Of a stretch of DNA of 64,000 nucleotides, positions 35,401-45,600 are shown piece by piece. The stretch covers positions 237,201,475-237,265,474 of the forward strand of contig NC_066579.1 of assembly GCF_024323335.1 (NCBI RefSeq). Direction: 5' to 3'. Source of the stretch: Lathyrus oleraceus. Taxonomy: Eukaryota; Streptophyta; Magnoliopsida; Fabales; Fabaceae. Below the pieces are notes generated by a model. It had not been told where the DNA came from. It ran no database searches and saw nothing but the letters and a program-made list of their open reading frames with translations. Numbering within the stretch: position 1 is the stretch's first letter; the number at the start of each line of letters is the position of its first letter. Both the position numbers and the translations under genes were made by a program.

Positions 35401-35413
35401 GTTACCCCAATTT
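35385..35413 (-). other. polypurine tract/LTR junction with a perfect inverted repeat (Ogre-A)
   Basis: The purine tract (minus AAATTGGGGTAAC, 35401-35413) abuts the LTR start. AAATTGGGGTA and TACCCCAATTT form an 11-bp perfect inverted repeat around a 7-base loop that contains the tract/U3 junction. Confidence 0.75.
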
Positions 35414-35559
35414 AATTACCTTGAACTATAAGGTATGAATGACAAAATTCTTCATACATTCATGGTGGAAGATAATTAAATACGAGAAGACCCGAATTTG
35501 TCCTTTGAAACACAAGGAAGAAATGTAGAAAGAAAATGCAGCGAGAAATACAGTAAGAA

Positions 35560-36565
35560 AAGTTTATTATAAGGTAAAACGAAACAATCAAGACTCTCTG
35601 GGAATTATCAGAACAGTACCCTAGATGCCATGACCGAGATATTCCAATAGTGGAATGATACCTCGGCTGTACCTAAGATTTTTTAAGCATTAGCAGAGCA
35701 GTTCCGTGAGATGAACGCACAAAAAAAAATTCTCTATGGATCAACGAAACAGTATCTTACATGATATAATTGAGATATTCCTACAAGGGAATGATACCTT
35801 AAATGTTTCTAAGACTCTTCGAGGATGCTAGAGCAGTATCTCTAAAAAATGAATGAGACTCTTCATATTGATGGAGCAGCATCTCAAATAGCAGTGTGAG
35901 ATTCTCTGTATCAGTCGAAGCAGCATTTTATATGATAGAATTAAGATATTCTGACAAAGGAATGATACCTTAGTTGTATCTAAGAATCTTCGAGGATACT
36001 AGAGCAGTATCTCTAACAAACGAATGAGACTCTTCATATTAATGAAGCAGTATCTCAAATAGGTAAATGAGATTCTCCGAATCAACGAAGCAGTATCTCG
36101 ACTAGATAAATGAGATTCTCTGTATTAATCTAAACAACATCTTATAGGATAGAATTAATATATTCCAACATGGGAAATGACACCTTAATTGAATCTAAGA
36201 CTCTTCGAGGATGCTGGAGTAGTACCTCTCAAAACAAATGAGACTCTTCAAATTAATGAAGCAATATCTCGAAAAGATAATTGAGATTCTCTGTATCAAT
36301 CGAAGCAACATCTTATAGGATAGAATTCAGATATTCAAACATGGGAAATGATACCTTAATTGAATCTAAGACTCTTGGAGGATACTGGAGCATTACCTCT
36401 AAAAACAAATGAGTCTCTTCAAATTAATGAAGCAGTATCTCGAACAGATAAAGGAGATTCTCTGTATTAATCGAAACAACATCTTATAGGATAGAATTAA
36501 GATATTACAAAATGGGAAATGATACCTTAATTGAATCTAAGACTCTTCGAGGATACTGGAGCAGT
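35560..36565 (-). repeat. ~170-bp tandem array in the Ogre-A 3' UTR, left segment
   Basis: The phrase GACTCTTCGAGGATACTGG marks each unit, with occurrences at about 35684 (weak), 35820, 35991, 36197, 36376 and 36550. Units also contain GAGATTCTCTGTATCAATCG and ATGGGAAATGATACC phrases. The far-left units are the most diverged. The array stops at the Athila LTR and resumes at 53743. Confidence 0.9.
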
Positions 36566-37713
36566 TGATACGAGTCGTGACTGTATATAAAGTATAGTCT
36601 ATCGGATACTTGACTGCAAGTGCACAGTCTAGTCGTTTATTTTAAAAGATATTGAACCCATAGGGACCGATGGGCAAACTAATGCTATTGATGTTACTAT
36701 GTTTAGCTAAGGCGATGATTTTTAGAGGTTCAGTTCAACAAAAATTAAATTTAAAGAAAATTAAGTTTTTTAAGAAAATATTAATGAAGAGATATCGGTA
36801 TGCAACACATTAATTGTCAGGGATTCGATAAGTCACCGGTGTATATTTTAATTACCAAATACCTTTCAATAGAAAATACTCATTTAAAAGGCTTTATCTC
36901 ACACTCTCGTGATTGTTGACTCGGACTATACTTTTAAGTCAGAATGTACGCTCTCGCTGTCCCATTTGAAGTTAAAAATACTTTTTGAAAATAAATAAGT
37001 TCTAATTGCTTTTAAAGTGCTCTCGATGTTTTTAAAATCAATGCCTAGTTTTTACTATCCAGTTCGACCCTCATGCTCTCGCGATTGTCGGTTCTAACCT
37101 TAGTTAATTTCCCACTCTCGTGGAAAAACCGTATTAAATAGCTTCTCACTCTCGTGACAAAGTTAACTAAATTCAAATTAAAAACCACAGCCAGAAAGAT
37201 TATTTGAGAAAAGAAGTTTACACTGATTATTATTAAATCCCGTCTAATTAAATTGTTTACATACTGATACCGGTAGTTTAGCCTAACATGTTAAATAATG
37301 CAAATACAGACGAACAGAAACAATTTAACAATAAAGCAAACATGATTATTTAATAATAAAGCAATAATAATAATTGAATAAAAACCTCGAACTTTGATTA
37401 ATTGAATATGCTGAATCTTGAAGTACTTGAGCAGTCCTCCACAGGTCGGTAGGATTCTGCTTCTTCGAAATAAATGCTTAAACTAAACTAAGTAAGTTGC
37501 AGTAGTTCCCCAATGTAGGAAACTATTACTTTTGGCTAAGTGAAAAACGGAAAGGAAAGGAAAAAATCAAAGCTCGGAACGGAAAGGTAAACAAATTGCA
37601 GTAAAAGAAAATAATGCTTGTTGAAGAAAAATACGTGAAAACAAAATTGCAGGAGCGGAAAAAGGCAGAGAGATGGGATGAGAGAGAGAGACTGGAAATT
37701 TCCAACTTCCATT

Positions 37714-37721
37714 CTTTTATA
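37714..37721 (-). promoter_or_regulatory. TATA box, Athila 3' LTR
   Basis: TATAAAAG on the minus strand, 432 bp from the LTR start, identical in the 5' LTR (53303-53310). Confidence 0.7.
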
Positions 37722-37862
37722 GTACCCCTTGGTCTTCGTGCTTGATAAAAATAAGAAGGACTTAGTGGAGGGAGGGATTCAGAGGAAGGTGGTTTAAGGA
37801 GAGAAAACTAGGGCAACGTGGATCAGTTATGTTTGAAACCCATTACGCTGAATTTGCATACG

Positions 37863-37938
37863 TGACGGTCGTGATGGGTTTGTGGCGTTCGTCACAATCA
37901 AGGCGTGACGACCGTGATGAGGTGTGTGACGAGCGTCA
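37863..37938 (-). promoter_or_regulatory. cluster of five TGACG/CGTCA cores in Athila U3
   Basis: Cores at 37863, 37890, 37906, 37927 and 37934, with the last two forming GTGACGAGCGTCAC. TGACG is the core bound by plant TGA-class bZIP factors (as-1-like elements). The cluster lies about 140-220 bp upstream of the TATA box. Four of the five remain in the 5' LTR. Function inferred. Confidence 0.55.
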
Positions 37939-38153
37939 CATGCACAAAATTCATATATTCTGGTTTTTCTATTGTTTCTCTTCTGTTTCTTCTTCTTTTC
38001 CTCCCTTTTCTATACTTTTCTCTTTTAAGCATGGGAATTGAAATACCTGCAAAAATAACTCGAACACTTGCAAAATAATCGGAATATAAATGAAAATGGT
38101 ACGATTTTTGAATGCAAATCAAGGCAAATATAGGATACATTTTTGTGTTATCA

Positions 38154-38755
38154 AACTCCCCTATACTTGAATCTTTTCTTGTGCTCAAGCAAATAATCAG
38201 TATAAAATTCGAAACACTAGTTAAACGCGAATACATGACACAATTCCAATTCGTGCGTGGTTGTTAGGTATTTCGTTAGAATGACAAATACTCAAATAAA
38301 ACACTAAAGATATTGTAACGACACATGCAACAAGCATTAACATAAATCTCTCCTCTATACAAACGAGTTCGAATCATGCTATTATAGCTTAACCTAATGC
38401 TTCTTGTTTCTATTTCACCCGGTTTCATTCTAGCGCAATCACATTAAGCCCTCTTCCTTTACACGCACTTAGTGACTTTGATCCTTTTTTATCACGGGGT
38501 CTGGTACACGAGTGTGGTAACCCTTTATATATCCCAATTGAAGGTTGTGGGGGATCGAACTGTAGTTCGCCCTACCGAGTCCAGTACCAGGTACTTCTGA
38601 ACCAACCGGCAACGGGTTTTTCTTACCTTTTGTATATCTTGCAACCGTTTGTATGGTGCATTTTCAATTTCTCAATTGCAAAAGTATGAAGGATCTTCTC
38701 AATTCGTAGGTATCAATCACTTATATTCATCGGCTCTTCACATGGTTTATGTTTA
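38154..38755 (-). other. Athila 3' untranslated region
   Basis: On the minus strand this lies between the last ORF and the 3' LTR. It ends in a purine tract (TATAGGGGAGTT just before the LTR). No coding sequence is recognised. Confidence 0.65.
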
Positions 38756-38886
38756 AGATGGTGATGACTGCTAGTATAAACTATTAGGGGTTAATCTAGA
38801 ACGAAAACTCAAGGTTAACCCCTAATAGATGGTGATGACTGCTAGTATAAACTATTAGATGGTGATGACTGCTAGTATAAACTATT
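38756..38886 (-). repeat. 30-bp repeats and a 14-bp inverted repeat at the end of the second ATHILA-like ORF
   Basis: A 30-bp unit starting AGATGGTGATGACTGC occurs at 38756, 38827 and 38857. Between the first two lies a perfect inverted repeat, CTATTAGGGGTTAA (38781-38794) and TTAACCCCTAATAG (38815-38828), with a 20-base loop. The ORF stop codon (38796-38798) falls in the loop. In the ORF frame the repeats encode a ten-residue peptide, IVYTSSHHHL. Confidence 0.85.
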
Positions 38887-39767
38887 AGCATAATGACGCA
38901 TCCGACTATCTTGTTCCGAACCACAGGGTGGTATGTCCCATCGTCTCTGATTTTGATAAGGTGCGAGGAGCGGCAATAGTCGATATTAAGGAACTCAGCC
39001 AGCAAGGAAGGTAAGTTAGAAATCCTATCTCCCAGATTCAGGCCCAATGCTATGGAAGTGATGATTCCTCCAAAACAGAATGTTGTGTTGCCTCTCATAC
39101 GGTTAGCTTGGATGTTGGCCAATAAGAACGGGGTGGCATTGAGTGCCACCGGAGTGAACACACAGTGAAGGAAGAAAAGCTCCTTAAAGTTTACTTTATG
39201 GTTGTTGACTCTTCTGAAGACCATGTGTCCTAGGACTCGGTGGAAATATCTGATAGTTGAGTTGTGAATGTATGTTGCGTTGAGTGCATCCCAGCTTGTG
39301 ACGTTAACATTAGTAAGAATGTGCCATACTCCGAACGCTATTTCAGACCATCTGTCAGGGATGCGACAGTGTACTCCATCTCCATGTCGGAAACCAAGTA
39401 TTTGGGATATTTGTGTTTGGTTAAAAGAATACTCAGTGCCGAACATTCTGAATATGGCGAGTCCGGTGAGAAACTGAGTTGCACCGGGAGGTGTTATGTA
39501 GGAGAATGAACTCAAGAATTCCAGGGTCAAAGCTTCATATGTTGGTTGTGGGTTGGTGCAAAGTTGCGTTAAACCAGAGGCGTTCAACATCCATCCCACG
39601 CCATCTAAAAGCCCCAACTCCTTCAGACAATCATTATCAATGTACCTCGTGGGTTGAACTGAGCGTTGATAGAACCCGAGGTAGTTGTCTCTTTGTTGTT
39701 CTCCGGCCTCTCCCTCTCTAAATATGATAGTTGAAAGATCGGGAATAGGTCTCTCTTGATGGACCAT
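38796..39767 (-). CDS. second ATHILA/env-like ORF, unbroken (323 aa)
   Basis: An open frame from ATG 39767 (context TCCATGGTC) to TAG. The core resembles the upstream ATHILA-like ORF at 40621-41850: both have LTLEFLSS followed by ..YI, an FRxFG motif and IRYFH, in the same order. It fits the ATHILA ORF family (Pfam ATHILA) found between pol and the 3' LTR of Athila elements, in the place of a viral envelope gene. The role is unknown. I see no clear signal peptide, and the hydrophobic stretches (for example FCFGGIITSIALGLNLG) are not obvious membrane anchors. The C-terminus runs into the 30-bp repeats. It is unusual in lacking stops among broken neighbours. A TATTTAAA (39839-39846) and TATAAATC (39812-39819) lie just upstream. 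Confidence 0.7.
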   Translation of the reverse strand: MVHQERPIPDLSTIIFREGEAGEQQRDNYLGFYQRSVQPTRYIDNDCLKELGLLDGVGWMLNASGLTQLCTNPQPTYEALTLEFLSSFSYITPPGATQFLTGLAIFRMFGTEYSFNQTQISQILGFRHGDGVHCRIPDRWSEIAFGVWHILTNVNVTSWDALNATYIHNSTIRYFHRVLGHMVFRRVNNHKVNFKELFFLHCVFTPVALNATPFLLANIQANRMRGNTTFCFGGIITSIALGLNLGDRISNLPSLLAEFLNIDYCRSSHLIKIRDDGTYHPVVRNKIVGCVIMLIVYTSSHHHLIVYTSSHHHLLGVNLEFSF

Positions 39768-39811
39768 GGAGTATGAAAATTGAGGTTTGGCGTAGAAGAA
39801 GTCGGTTTCGT

Positions 39812-40060
39812 GATTTATAGGAAACTCACTTGTTTCTGTTTAAATAGGAAGTGATGGAAGGGGTAGAGGAGTGAATAATTGGGGGTTAATGGAGAAATAA
39901 ATGGGTGTGAGTGGGATGTTTATGGTAACAGAAACGAGTAGATGAGGAAGAAGAAGAGGATGGTGCGCCTCTTTTTTAATTAAAACAGAACGCGCACTCT
40001 GGAGGCATGACGGTCGTGACGTTCATGTGATGAGCGTCACATGCAAGGGTCATATTTTTG
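39812..40060 (-). promoter_or_regulatory. promoter-like region upstream of the second ATHILA-like ORF
   Basis: On the minus strand, TGACG/CGTCA cores at 40008, 40017 and 40035 are followed by a pyrimidine-rich stretch and TATA-like TATTTAAA (39839-39846) and TATAAATC (39812-39819), 45-80 bp before the ATG. The phrases GACGGTCGTGA and AGCGTCACATGCA are also present in the LTR cluster, so part of the U3 regulatory module occurs twice in this element. An internal promoter is inferred, not shown. Confidence 0.45.
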
Positions 40061-40620
40061 CGGAAAACCGAAAAATTGACTGCATGCTTTATGATTAATT
40101 TCTAACTGTTTGCATGTTATGAGTAAATCATACTGTCAGTACCATAGCAAAAATAGAAATTATAATAATTAGAATAAAGTAAAGACAGTAACAATATAGA
40201 AACATAGTAATAAAACAATAGCAACAGTATAAATAAAATAGCAGCATTATGGAAACAAAATAACAAGACAGTAACAACAGTAAAAATAACAAAATTGAAC
40301 TAACAGGGGTAAATTAAATTGATCAAATAAGGAAGAAATAACAATTGTCATTTAGATAAAATGTAAAGACTAAAGTTAAAAGTAATAGTAAGCATTAAAA
40401 GAATAGTAGCAGTAAAGTGCTTGAACTGACAGAGGTAAATTAAATTGATCACATAAGCAAGAAATAACAATTGTCATTTAGATTAAATGTAAAGACTAAA
40501 GTTAAAAGTAACAGTAAGCGTTAAAAGAATAATAGCAGTAAAGTGCTCCCTCCCCACACTAAAACATAGCAGTGTCCTAATTGCTTTAATGTGAGTAGGA
40601 AAATTCAGCGATCAATGTAA
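40061..40620 (-). other. AT-rich spacer with a duplicated 126-bp segment
   Basis: Noncoding. It contains runs of AACAGTAA/AATAGCAG, then two copies of a segment of about 126 bp (about 40296-40425 and 40422-40551), each starting ACAGRGGTAAATTAAATTGA and ending GCAGTAAAGTGCT. The copies differ at only a few bases, so the duplication is fairly recent. Confidence 0.85.
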
Positions 40621-41850
40621 TTAGCCACGATGCTGTCCCAAAGAAGCTACAACCTGGTTCAAGTGATCAAAGTATTCGACGAGGACATCCATTAAGCCTA
40701 AGACATCAAGGCGCATGCTTTTTAGTTCATCTTTCACATTAGTAATTTCAGTATGGAAACCATCCAAACGGGTAAGAATTATGGTCAGATTTTTGGTATA
40801 AGATAGAATTTCTTGTTCATTCAGATTATAGTAGTTTGGAAGGGTTTCAGGGTCAGATTCATCAACAGAGATAAGGTCATCAAAATACTCATAAATAGGT
40901 GGTGTCTCAAGAGGTGATGGTGGAGCAATGTGATGTTCATCTAAATCATATAGCCAGTTATTACGGTTATGAACACTCGTTCTCTAATGGTTTGGGAAGG
41001 GAAATAGCTGGACAACTTCATTATTAATTAGGTAGTCAAAAGTGTCTGGTCCAAGGTTTCCTAAAATTCTCCGGACGAAGCAAAAGTCAATATCCATGGG
41101 TCGGATGGGTCCAAAAGGTGTACGCTTGTTAAGTGGGTGTCTATGTCCAATAGCATAAGTTATCATGGTCACTAGGCCACCTATTAGGACTAGGGCACAA
41201 TTGTTCTGTGCAAGGTTAACAAATTTTTCCATCATGAATGTTACAACATTGACATGTCGACCTTGGTAGACACAGAGTAAGATGAAAAGTTCATCCCTTG
41301 ACACTAAGGTGTTGTTCTCTTCTTTTCCCAATAGGGTGTGGGCTAGTATTTTGTGGAAGTAGCGGATAGCAGGGTTGCGTATCGTTTGAGAGTGCATCTG
41401 GTGTGGGCCAGGGTGGTGATCTTCAATTAAACTACCCTAAAAGTAATCCAAGTCAATGTCATCGATTAATTCCTCCTGGCGGGTAGTGAATCCAAATGGG
41501 CCACTAGGAAATCCTAGAAGGCCAGCAAGGTCTCTATGGTTATAAGTGAAATCAATACCAAATAGCCTAAAGGAAATCAACCCTTTGTTGAGTCTGTAAC
41601 CATGCTCGGGTATGTAAATTAGGGAGCTAAGGAATTCTAGGGTAAGCTCATGGTATGTGACAAACCTTCTCTTAATAGCAGCATTCTCCCAACCTAGCTG
41701 GTTAAACATAAACAAGATATTATCGTGGATACCTAGCCTATCAATGGTAGGTCCATCATAATATATGGATAAAGCCATATCCTTCTGAGCTAAATAATCA
41801 TAACGTCTTATTTGAACTCTGTCTCTAAAAACTGTATTTACTTGTTGCAT
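40621..41850 (-). pseudogene. first ATHILA/env-like ORF, two internal stops
   Basis: One frame of 410 codons from ATG 41850 to TAA 40621, interrupted by stops at 41437 and about 40981. The N-terminal two thirds carry the ATHILA-family pattern shared with 38796-39767 (LTLEFLSSLIYI, FRLFGIDF, IRYFHKILAH). The last 90 or so residues are charged with regular leucines (for example LDVLGLMDVLVEYFDHL) and may form a coiled coil. Its location after integrase is that of the env-like gene of Athila elements. Whether such proteins act as envelope proteins is unproven, and I see no fusion peptide or strong transmembrane segment. Confidence 0.75.
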
Positions 41851-42040
41851 GATAAAAATTAGTTACTAACTAGTTTTAAGTTTGCCTGTTAATCAGTAGC
41901 CAATATTACTAAGTTAGTAACGAAAAATAACAAGTACGTCATTGCATAGAATCAAGGAAAGGGAGCAAAATAAAAGTAATAATCAAACAAGGAAAACACT
42001 TAAAATGAAAAACCAAAAAAATAACAAAATTAAAAAGAGG

Positions 42041-42065
42041 CGGGTTGTCTCCCACCGAGCACTTT
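42041..42065 (-). other. Athila post-pol motif (GCTCGGTGGGAGACAACCCG)
   Basis: On the minus strand AAAGTGCTCGGTGGGAGACA continues into ACCCGCC, shortly after the pol stop. I recognise this as a motif repeatedly present downstream of pol in Athila-lineage elements. GGG-AGACAA-CCC can pair as a small hairpin. No function is established. The rest of 41851-42103 is noncoding spacer. Confidence 0.65.
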
Positions 42066-42103
42066 GTTTAATGTCGTAAGTTCGACAATAACGTTGCGAT
42101 ATA

Positions 42104-42646
42104 TCAGTTTTGGGGTTGAGCGGGCAGCTCTATAAGTCTTAGACTATTTGAATAGTTTCTATTGTCAATATTATGATAATGCTTTAATCTCTGCCCATTT
42201 ACAATGAACGGTTCACTATTTCTACCCTTGATTTCTATCGCACCTCTTTTAAAAACTTTAGTAATTTCGAAAGGACCTGACCACCTAGATTTAAGTTTTC
42301 CCAGAAAAATCTTAAGTCTTGAATTAAATAAAAACACTACGTCGCCGACATTAAACTCTTTCCTAGATATACGTTTATCGTGCCATTTTGAGTTTGTTCT
42401 TTGTATATTTTGGCATTGTCATAGGCGTCTAGTCTAAGTTCTACCAATTCGTGAATGTCTAAAATTCGCTTCTCGCCCGCGAAAGTATAATTTAGATTTA
42501 GGGTCTTAATTGCCTAATAAGCTTTGTGTTCTAACTCTATAGGGGGATGACATGATTTACCATAGACTAATTTAAAGGGTGTGGTCCCTATCGGGGTCTT
42601 GTAGGTTGTCCTATATGCCCACAAAGCTTCATTTAGTTTAGATGAC
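42104..42646 (-). pseudogene. Athila integrase C-terminus
   Basis: Continuation of the Athila integrase on the far side of LTR-D: WAYRTTYKTPIGTTPF, VYGKSCHPP, then a C-terminal barrel-like end (SRWSGPFEITKVF ... HYHNIDNRN) ending at TGA near 42104. One or more stops or shifts occur between about 42340 and 42530. Confidence 0.82.
42642..42646. repeat. target site duplication ATGAC, left copy (LTR-D)
   Basis: ATGAC adjoins LTR-D and is repeated exactly at 47102-47106. Confidence 0.92.
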
Positions 42647-45600
42647 TATAGCGGTAAATGTATGATCATCAAGCTATGGATAAGCTAAACATCAAATAAT
42701 AAGAGTCGCCACCGCGCTTTTATTGTTTCCAAGGGAAAAAGAGAAAAAGTACGAACAAAACCCAAAAGTAAGAAGTTTTCAAATCAAAACTAATAAAATG
42801 ACATAGATTACAGGTAAGGGGGTTAATTACACAGAGGGAAGGTGTTAGCACCCAAAGTGTCCTAGGTACTCCTAGGGAGCTCTTTTTGTGTGCATATGTA
42901 TTTGGTACAAAAATGATGTTTACGAACAAATAGAATGGGGGGATGAGAAAAGAATTCATTAATTATATTTTTGTGTTTGACAAGATCTTCGGACGTGTGC
43001 CTACGTACCAACATAAAAACGAGGGATCAAAACCTCATAGTTCGTGATACAAATTTCAAAGTGGATGCATTGTTTTTAACAAAAAAAAATATGTTTGAAA
43101 GGCACAAAGGCCTGAAAATGGTTTGAATGACTTAGTTCTTTTTGGCTTTTTTGAAAGTTTAAGTCAAGTATATTTAAGTTTATTTACAAGTTTGATTTAA
43201 TAAAAGAAGTTTGAAAATGCAATGGCATAAGGCCCAAGTTTCTATCTTTTTGCAAAGTGGTCAAATTTTAGAACAAAACAAGTTCAAACAAAGAAAATTT
43301 TTTTAAAAGGGAGGGAGAGATTTTGAAATTTAAGAAATGGGGAGAAGATGAAGAGACTAATCCTATGCACAAAATTAAAAGTTAAAGGTTGAAAAGATAT
43401 GACCAATGGGTAGCAATCCAATAGACAAGAATGTCAATAGAAACCCAAATTCCCTTGGACATTTAGAATCAAGCAACACACAAATGCACAATTATATTAT
43501 CTTGAAGAGCAAGGCATCAAATAAAGATGGCCACATCCAAGCTTTAGCCACTCCATGATCTTCTTCAAATTATCCCATGTAATAGATGAATTCCACAAGT
43601 CACAGGTTCAAAATAACAGCTTCACAATGATCATGTTGCAGCTGAACTCAAAATATCTTGAATGATGTACCAGATGAAGTTTCAAATTGCCATCACTTGG
43701 TTACATAAAAGTTGGCATTGGCCAAGTCCTTTAGAATAGGAATGTTGCCTAAGTTCTAAGTCCATTTGTCCAAGATCAAGTCAACAGTCCACACAAAAGT
43801 TTTTTTAAGTCATTCTTTAGAGGACACTCAACCCACTTATCACAAGCATGGATCCTTGAGCCAAGACATCTTCCAAAGGAAGAAAAAAAGGCCAAGTTTC
43901 CACACAATACCATGAAAGAGGGGAGACTTACAATCTCACTAACTAGAATGCTATGCCTTTTATGTCACAAATTTAGCGCTATGTTAAGCAATCATAATTG
44001 GACTTATGTAGAAGTCACAACTATTTGAGGTCGGCAATAAAATTTTGGTGTTAATGCATGTTAGTGACATAGTATAATGGACTGTGCTCATGAAACATAC
44101 CATACACAAAAAGAATATGCAAAAGAGGTGGTCTAATCTCATCGATACTTATGTTGATTTTTCAATCAACTAGCCTTACGACTTTGAGATATCATAGGCC
44201 AAATGAGATGATCGCATAAAGAATGGGAATGAGATGAAGAGGGAAAGGAATGGATCAAAACTCGGATTGGTCAAAGGAGGACTTTTACCAAATTAATATC
44301 ATCCATTCATTTTGTGAGATGGAATGTACATTCCATCAATCCCCTAAATCCAATTATATTAACTTGACAAAGTCAAATCAACCTTGACCAAGGCCCAACA
44401 ACAAGAGTCAAACTCAAACAAGTCATCACAATTGGTCAACACAATTAATTGGTATTTATTCAAATTAAAAAGACTAAAATAATAAATTTAAATTAAATAT
44501 GGTTTGCCAAATTCCTAAAACCTCATCAAAACACTAAAGAAATGGCCATGAGATTTATATTAGGTCAAACAAGGTCAAAGGACCTTGGACAAAAAATTTC
44601 AGAATTTTTAAAGACTTAAAAGTATTTTTAAACAATTAAAGATAATTACAAAATCAATTAAATCATGAAAAATATTAATAATGATCCAAAAAATAATTTT
44701 AATTCAAAATATGAAAGAGGAAATTATTTGAAATTTTTTGGTGAAACTCTCATATTTTTTGGATCAATATTAAAATTGATATGAATTAATGAAAATAAGC
44801 TAATTAAAATAAAAATCAGAAAATAGAAAAAAAACGTGGACTACTTGATCTCCCTCATTAATTGAGGTGGCAGATCAAGTGGTCCTCAACGCGCATTCAA
44901 CAATGGACACTAGTCAATGCGCTGCAGGGATGGTATTTAAAACCAACGCACGAGATTAAAACGTTTGAAGAGGATCCTGTGGTTTGGAGAGATGCCAACA
45001 CATCGCTGAAACTGTAACTCCGGTCTTCTTCTCCGGTGGACCTCACCGGTCTGGTCCACCCTCAACCATCACCAAAATAAAAAAGGAGGACATGATCTGA
45101 AAGAAAAAATGGCGTAGAGCACGAATCTGACCTCAATTTTAGTTAACTCCACATATATAGAAAGATATGAGGAGTTGAATTTTGAGGTGTGTCAATTGAG
45201 TTGCTTCGATTTAACCTCTAAGAAACTCAATCTTCTTGCCTACATTGGTAGGACTTTAGACAACCAAATATCCAAGAGAATTGAGTAGAATTTAGTGAGA
45301 ATCGAAGAGATGAAGTTTTCTAAAAATTACCTTCAATGCTATGCAATTCTTGATATTGCTTGCTTCAAACACAATCTGATCACACTTATGAAGCTAATAG
45401 GAAGTGATTGGAGAGGTTGCAAGGCCGTGGATCCCGGAGTTCTTGAATCTCCAACAGTTTAGATTCAAACTCAAATTTCAAATTGAAATTTCTCAGGTTT
45501 TCCTTTAGAGTGAGAGGGTTTCAATGGGGGGCAAAGGGTTTCAATGAGAGGGTTTCAATTGAAATTTACAAAGTGTGATTCAAATGAGCTCATAAGCCTT

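Larger units (their letters stand above)
36566..38153 (-). repeat. 3' LTR of the Athila element
   Basis: 1,588 bp, on the minus strand TGATAACAC ... CGACTCGTATCA, closely matching 52156-53742. Short runs CTCTCGTGA/CACTCTCG recur in the R-U5 half (36900-37170). The TATA box is at 37714-37721, with a cluster of TGACG/CGTCA cores upstream at 37863-37938. A short ORF (37829-38041) also occurs in the other LTR but is probably only LTR similarity. Confidence 0.95.

Noticed and set aside
37829..38041. Short ORF shared by both Athila LTRs (also 53355-53630)
   Set aside because: The LTRs are near-identical, so sharing is expected. The frame crosses the regulatory cluster and has no known domain.
38781..38828. 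Perfect hairpin taken as a transcription terminator
   Set aside because: Plant Pol II units do not use such terminators. It is better explained as a local inverted duplication.
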